Assembly: GCA_000955875.1 (NCBI GenBank)
Contig: JYOE01000022.1
Coordinates: 1 to 64,000, forward strand
Length of the DNA: 64,000 nucleotides
Direction of reading: 5' to 3'
From: Terrabacter sp. 28
GTDB lineage: Bacteria; Actinomycetota; Actinomycetes; Actinomycetales; Dermatophilaceae
The first letter of the stretch is position 1, and each line of letters begins with the position of its first letter. A model generated the notes under the pieces. That model ran no database searches and was not told where the DNA came from. It saw nothing but the letters and a program-made list of their open reading frames with translations. The translations under genes were made by a program, and so were the position numbers. Below are positions 60,232 to 64,000 of this stretch, piece by piece.

Positions 60232-60713
60232 GCCTCGTAGACGAGGTCGCCGCCCTTCTGGCGGTGGCGCACGAGCCGGCCCATGAGCACGGTGAGCTCC
60301 TCGCGGAAGACGGGCAGGTCGGCCATCGTGCCGCCGTGCTCGAGGACGGCGAGGTAGCCGTGGATCGCCTCGCGCAGGTCCTGGTGCTCGGCGAGCAGCC
60401 GGTTGACCTTGCCGATGAGACGTGGGGCCGTGCGCGTGGCTCGGTCGTAGATGCCGCCCGGGCTCTCGGTGAGGGCGACGTGGTCGTCGAAGTCGTGGGC
60501 GAGCTCGGCGAGCGCGGCGCGCACGCGTTCGCGGAACATGCCGCCACGCGCGATCGGCGCCTCGAGGGCGAGGTCGACGGCGGCCACGGACTCACGCAGC
60601 TCGGCGCGGTGCAGGCGCACCCGCTCGAGGTGGCGCGCGAGGTCTTCCGACGTCACGACGGCCGGATGGTCGTCGACGACGGTCGGGCTGGGGGCGTTCG
60701 GCTGCAGGTTCAT
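60201..60713 (-). CDS. hemerythrin-like four-helix protein
   Basis: 170 residues. Helical, with HDFDDHVALTE, LLAEHQDLREAI and RLVRHRQKGGDLVYEAY positioned as in hemerythrin-like proteins, but ligands are fewer than in a canonical di-iron site, so metal binding is uncertain. A conserved actinobacterial ending DLVYEAYDVDLGG is seen. ATG 60713. Confidence 0.65.
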   Translation of the reverse strand: MNLQPNAPSPTVVDDHPAVVTSEDLARHLERVRLHRAELRESVAAVDLALEAPIARGGMFRERVRAALAELAHDFDDHVALTESPGGIYDRATRTAPRLIGKVNRLLAEHQDLREAIHGYLAVLEHGGTMADLPVFREELTVLMGRLVRHRQKGGDLVYEAYDVDLGGSG

Positions 60714-60793
60714 GGCGCCACCTCCGTGCCCTCCATGGTCCCCCCGGGTGCCCGGTTCGTCCAGACCTCGCACGGGCGCCTCACGGGCGGCCG

Positions 60794-61054
60794 TCAGGCG
60801 AGGGAGAGGAAGAGCTTCTCCATCTTCGCGACGTCGACGCCCTCGCCGTCGGGGTTCGCGAGGCACTCGCGCAGACCGGAGGCGATGACCGCGAAGCCGG
60901 CCCGGTCGAGTGCGCGGGAGACCGCCGCCAGCTGGGTGACGACCTCGGCGCAGTCGCGCCCCTCCTCGATCATCCGGACGATGCCACCGATCTGACCGCG
61001 GGCGCGGTTGAGGCGGCGGATGACGGACTGCATCTCGTCGAGGTCGAGCTCCAC
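60794..61054 (-). CDS. CsoR/RcnR (DUF156) family repressor, possibly CstR-like
   Basis: 86 residues. RRLNRARGQIGGIVRMIEEG at 13-32, then Cys35 (GRDCAEVV) and Cys64 (LRECL), 29 apart. The His found four residues before the second Cys in copper-sensing CsoR is Gly60 here. Two Cys without His is the pattern of persulfide-sensing CstR. GTG start with TAGGAG upstream. A GC-tract TACCCGGGG at 61098-61106 is a possible operator. No obvious target gene is adjacent. Confidence 0.82.
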   Translation of the reverse strand: MELDLDEMQSVIRRLNRARGQIGGIVRMIEEGRDCAEVVTQLAAVSRALDRAGFAVIASGLRECLANPDGEGVDVAKMEKLFLSLA

Positions 61055-61179
61055 GGCACGCTCCTATGGCAGGCAACCCTCGGCGACGTCTCGATGGTAC
61101 CCGGGGCCGTATGCCGTGCGCGGGCCAATCGACGGGTGCACCAGGGTCCGCAGGGAGAGGACGCGTCAGCGGGCGACGG

Positions 61180-61581
61180 TCACGGGATGTCCCCGGCGGC
61201 GCGGCGCTCGTCGTCGCTGCGCAGGATGCAGAACTCGTTGCCTTCGGGGTCGGCCATGACCACCCAGCCGCGGCCGTCGTCGGTGCGGCAGTCCTGGTCG
61301 ACGGTGGCGCCGAGGGCCAGGACGCGCTCGACCTCCTCGTCGCGGGGGCGGTCGGTGGGGCGCAGGTCGAGGTGCACGCGGTTGCGCACCACCTTGGCGT
61401 CGTCGACCTGGATGAGCAGCAGCCGGTGGGACCCGTCGGGCGAGAAGATCAGGCACTCGTGGTGGCCGGGCTCGTTGGGGTCGTCGGGGTCCTCGTGGTA
61501 GCCGAGCAGGTCGGCCCACCAGACCGACTGCGCGTAGGCGTCGAGGGCGTTGATCGTCGTGTGCGAGAGGGCCAGTGCCAT
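61180..61581 (-). CDS. VOC (glyoxalase/bleomycin resistance) superfamily protein
   Basis: 133 residues. TTINALDAYAQSVWWADLLG start, HHECLIFSPDGSHRLLLIQV, NRVHLDLRP and a C-terminal MADPEGNEFCIL metal strand. Single VOC module that would dimerise. Substrate unknown. I use ATG 61581; an ATG at 61590 is possible. It shares a promoter region with the divergent small HTH gene. Confidence 0.85.
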   Translation of the reverse strand: MALALSHTTINALDAYAQSVWWADLLGYHEDPDDPNEPGHHECLIFSPDGSHRLLLIQVDDAKVVRNRVHLDLRPTDRPRDEEVERVLALGATVDQDCRTDDGRGWVVMADPEGNEFCILRSDDERRAAGDIP

Positions 61582-61637
61582 GCCGCACATCCTGCCGGTG
61601 ACGCCGTCGGCACAACCACCGGGTTCGTCACCGGACG

Positions 61638-61698
61638 CGTCAACCCCGGTTGACGAACCCGAGGGGCGACTCGTACCGTTGTCAACACAGGTTGACAA
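61638..61698. promoter_or_regulatory. twin GTCAAC-N4-GTTGAC operators
   Basis: CGTCAAC-CCCG-GTTGACG (61638-61655) and TTGTCAAC-ACAG-GTTGACAA (61679-61698), centres 42 bp apart, four helical turns. The first also lies in a wider repeat (GGGTTCGTCA at 61621 and TGACGAACCC at 61651). Located just upstream of the small HTH gene, so autoregulation is likely. Confidence 0.75.
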
Positions 61699-61730
61699 GC
61701 AGTACGAGGGCGTGAGGACCGGAGCCGACG

Positions 61731-61946
61731 ATGGAGGTCGAGGAGATGCTGAAGCTCGCGCGAGCGACCGGCGACGACGACCCGCGCGCGGCGCTCGCGG
61801 CCGCGCGCGAGCTGCGCCGCGAGGCCGACCGCACCGAGGCGACCGTCGTGCGCCGGGCCCGCCTGCAGGGTCTGTCGTTCGCCGAGATCGCCGAGGCCCT
61901 GGGCGTGAGCCGGCAGGCGGTGCACAAGAAGTACGGCCGCCGCTGA
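61731..61946 (+). CDS. small helix-turn-helix protein
   Basis: 71 residues. N-terminal helix EVEEMLKLARATGDDDPRAA, an Arg-rich dimer helix and a C-terminal HTH (LSFAEIAEALGVSRQAVHKK). Sigma-region-4-like in size and form. Almost the whole protein is the DNA-binding module, so it should dimerise through the first helix. The strong paired operators 33-93 bases upstream are its probable binding sites. Confidence 0.8.
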   Translation: MEVEEMLKLARATGDDDPRAALAAARELRREADRTEATVVRRARLQGLSFAEIAEALGVSRQAVHKKYGRR

Positions 61947-61951
61947 CGGGC

Positions 61952-62572
61952 CTAACCCTCCCGGCGCAGCACGACGACGGTGTCGAGCGCGACCCGCTGT
62001 CCGTCGTCGGTGTCGACCGGGCGCTCCCGGATGCCGGACCGCTCGACGGTGACGGGCAGCCCCTGCGCGGCGTCGATCACCGCGTCGGGGTCGTAGAGCA
62101 CCGTTGGGTCGCTCGGACCGCCCCAACCCTCGGCGAGGTTGCGGCCGGCGTGCCCGACGACGACCACGCGCCCACCAGGGCGCACGGCGGTGACAGCGGC
62201 CCGCAGCGCACTGCGCCACTCGTCGGCGGGCAGCTGCAGGTAGCTGAGCAGGGCGAGGTCGTACGAGTCGGGGTCGCCGGGCGGCGCCACCGTCGCGTCA
62301 CCGACGACCGGGGTCAGCCGGTCGGCGTCGTGGCCGAGCCGGTCGGCGGCGAGCGATCGCATCCGCTCCACCGCCACCGACGAGTAGTCGAGCGCCACGA
62401 CGGACCAGCCCTGCTCGACCATCCAGATCGCGTTGCGCCCCTCCCCCGCAGCGAGGTCGAGGGCACGACCCGGCGTCATCGGTCCGATGATCTCGGCGAC
62501 GAACCGGTTCGGCTCGACCGACCACACGAGGTCGTGGGCGGCATACCGCTCGTCCCAGGCCTTGGCGTCCAC
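61952..62572 (-). CDS. class I SAM-dependent methyltransferase
   Basis: 206 residues. SAM site ALDLAAGEGRNAIWMVEQGW (motif I), VVALDYSSVAVERM and LLSYLQLPADEWRSALR. The N-terminus WDERYAAHDLVWSVEPNRFV is typical of TehB/thiopurine-type methyltransferases. GTG start at 62572. It converges on the small HTH gene with a 5-base gap. Substrate unknown. Confidence 0.87.
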   Translation of the reverse strand: MDAKAWDERYAAHDLVWSVEPNRFVAEIIGPMTPGRALDLAAGEGRNAIWMVEQGWSVVALDYSSVAVERMRSLAADRLGHDADRLTPVVGDATVAPPGDPDSYDLALLSYLQLPADEWRSALRAAVTAVRPGGRVVVVGHAGRNLAEGWGGPSDPTVLYDPDAVIDAAQGLPVTVERSGIRERPVDTDDGQRVALDTVVVLRREG

Positions 62573-62619
62573 AGGCTCTCCTCCTGCTTGTCGACCACCC
62601 GGTGGCAGCCGCGAATCCC

Positions 62620-62651
62620 ATTGTGACGCCGCCCGTCTCGTTCGTCACGAT
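62620..62651. promoter_or_regulatory. imperfect inverted repeat between methyltransferase and flavodoxin genes
   Basis: ATTGTGACG and CGTCACGAT (8 of 9 complementary) separated by 14 bases in the 131-base divergent region. Weak operator candidate. Confidence 0.3.
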
Positions 62652-62703
62652 CCCCGGACACCACCCCAGCCCCGGCGTAGCGTTGAGCGTGGAAGGGGTG
62701 CGC

Positions 62704-63228
62704 ATGATGAACGTCCTCATCGTCCACGAGTCCATGTTCGGCAACACCCGGGAGATCGCGGCGGCCATCGCCGCCGGCCTGAGACGCGGCAGACCGGAGG
62801 ACGACCGGAGCGTGCGCCTCGTCCACGTCGACGACGCGCCCGTCACCATCGCCGACGACGTCGACCTGCTGCTCGTCGGGGGCCCCACGCACGCCTTCGG
62901 CATGACGCGCCCGGAGACGAGGCAGGACGCCACGACGAAGGGCGCCACCTCGTCCCGCGAGGGCCTGCGCGAGTGGATCGCCTCGCTGACGCCACGCGCG
63001 GACCTCCCCGTCGTCACGTTCGACACGCGGGTCCACGTGCGGATGCTCCCCGGATCCGCCGCGCGTTCAGCGGCCAAGGCGTTGCGCCACAAGGGCTTCG
63101 AGCGGGCTGAGCAGGGCGAGACGTTCTGGGTCGAGGGAACGCCCGGACCCGTCGTGACCGGAGAGGTCGAACGCGCCGAACGCTGGGGCGCCGAGCTCGC
63201 CGCGCGCGTCTCGCACGGCGTCTCGTGA
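62704..63228 (+). CDS. flavodoxin-family protein
   Basis: 174 residues. FMN phosphate loop VHESMFGNTREIAAAIAAGL at residues 7-26, the second loop LLVGGPTHAFGMTRP and a third FDTRVHVRMLPGSAARS. Predicted FMN electron-transfer or NAD(P)H-quinone-type protein, cytosolic. ATG 62704 has GGAAGGGG 5 bases upstream; 62707 is equally possible. Confidence 0.87.
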   Translation: MMNVLIVHESMFGNTREIAAAIAAGLRRGRPEDDRSVRLVHVDDAPVTIADDVDLLLVGGPTHAFGMTRPETRQDATTKGATSSREGLREWIASLTPRADLPVVTFDTRVHVRMLPGSAARSAAKALRHKGFERAEQGETFWVEGTPGPVVTGEVERAERWGAELAARVSHGVS

Positions 63229-63247
63229 GGCGCCTGCGACCGATCCG

Positions 63248-64000
63248 CTAGAGCGACCCGAGCCACGGCTCGAGGTGACCGAGAACCTCCTCGGGAGCCT
63301 CGAGCTGCGGCGTGTGCCCGATCCCGTCGAGGTATGCCGTCCGCCACGCCGGGTTGAGCCGCGCGGTGCGCTGGGCGGCTCCGACCGGGACGAGCCGGTC
63401 GCGGGTGCCGTGCACGAGCAGCACCGGCTGGCGCACGCCGGCGATGAGGGCGTCGTAGCGCCGGGGCCGGCGCAGCATCGCGAGGATCGAGCGCGCCGCG
63501 CCGAGGAACTCGGTCTCGGAGATGCCGTGCTCGCGGCGCCAGGCGACGAGGCGCACGCCCGCGTCGACGACGTCGGGATCGGCCCGCGTCGGGTCGGCGA
63601 AGCAGAGGTCGACGGTGCCGAGCACCCGCTCGCGGTCGGTGTAGCGGGTGTTGAGGCTCCGGACGAAGCGCTCGCCGACCCGAGGCACGGCATACAGGCC
63701 GAAGGTGAGCGCCACCTGGGGGTCGGGACGCAGGCCGGGCGTCGGCAGGGACGGGTCGACCAGCGCCAGGCCGGCGACCTGCTCGGGGCGACGGTGGGCG
63801 AGCAGGAGCGACACCATGCCGCCCATCGAGTTGCCGCCGAGCACGGCCGGGCGGCCCAGCACCTCGTGGACGAAGCGGCTGAGCACCGCGGCGTTGTGGT
63901 GCACCGTGGTCGACCGCCCCTCGGCGGGGCTCAGCCCGAAACCGGGCAGGTCGAGGGCGACGACGCGACGCGAGCGGGCGAGCGTCGGCGCGATGCCGAC
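63248..64000 (-). CDS. alpha/beta hydrolase, truncated by the window edge
   Basis: At least 251 residues visible; the N-terminus lies beyond the window. LDLPGFGLSPAEGRSTTVHH precedes the nucleophile elbow GGNSMGGMVSLLLAH (Ser). The acid is likely Asp in HGTRDRLVP and the base His is in GIGHTPQLEAPEEV. Predicted esterase or lipase-like enzyme; substrate unknown. Confidence 0.87.
   Translation of the reverse strand, partial: VGIAPTLARSRRVVALDLPGFGLSPAEGRSTTVHHNAAVLSRFVHEVLGRPAVLGGNSMGGMVSLLLAHRRPEQVAGLALVDPSLPTPGLRPDPQVALTFGLYAVPRVGERFVRSLNTRYTDRERVLGTVDLCFADPTRADPDVVDAGVRLVAWRREHGISETEFLGAARSILAMLRRPRRYDALIAGVRQPVLLVHGTRDRLVPVGAAQRTARLNPAWRTAYLDGIGHTPQLEAPEEVLGHLEPWLGSL

Overview
The window is very GC-rich (third codon positions almost all G or C), uses many GTG starts and is densely packed. 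Its markers are actinobacterial: a DUF222/HNH gene behind a GAAC-N4-GTTC LexA box, F420-type oxidoreductases, a ClgR-like regulator with ClgR boxes, an Hsp20 gene behind a HAIR element, and a 10-methyl fatty acid gene pair. I infer a Micrococcales actinobacterium, possibly Intrasporangiaceae-like. The placement comes from gene content only. No rRNA, CRISPR array, insertion sequence, prophage core or complete tRNA was seen.

Layout. 0-3.4 kb: SOS-type HNH gene, slipin-like gene, a 377-base non-coding stretch with several hairpins, and two tandem TfoX-domain genes. 3.5-15.8 kb: MFS exporter, M20 peptidase, an LLM-hemerythrin fusion, PfpI-like protein, MBL hydrolase, F420 oxidoreductase, two membrane proteins, a second MFS exporter, an Nfo-like endonuclease, a phosphotransferase and a DUF3224 protein. 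15.9-23.3 kb: mannose locus (1706-residue secreted GH92 mannosidase, divergent LacI regulator, mannose-6-phosphate isomerase). 23.3-28.9 kb: DrrAB-like ABC exporter, clgR, two secreted peptidoglycan enzymes and a clpP pair. ClgR boxes precede both clgR and the clpP pair, which suggests one regulatory circuit. 28.9-38.6 kb: GT87 glycosyltransferase, FAD dehydrogenase, Hsp20, a MarR/MFS divergent pair around a 19-bp palindrome, a DinB2-like polymerase, a Lys/Ala-rich membrane protein and a beta-propeller glycosidase.

38.6-46.7 kb: overlapping operon (unknown gene, F420 PPOX protein, penicillin acylase), DUF2237 and pentapeptide proteins, lipoprotein, DUF389 protein, and a metal-efflux operon (ArsR plus two CDF transporters) behind a 22-bp operator. 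46.7-56.7 kb: MFS, MocR regulator divergent from an amino acid permease, KimA-like transporter, acetyltransferase, alarmone synthetase, and a DGPF/ECF42 sigma pair with a matching ECF42 promoter. 56.7-64 kb: LysE exporter, tmsA-tmsB, hemerythrin-like protein, CsoR/CstR repressor, VOC protein, small HTH protein with twin operators, methyltransferase, flavodoxin and a truncated alpha/beta hydrolase.

A signal that gene annotation does not explain runs through the window. The octamer GTATGCCG occurs at least 27 times, balanced between strands. Inside genes it forces rare codons (TAT, GCA, ATA). I found no copy between 15.54 and 28.89 kb, which includes the mannose locus.
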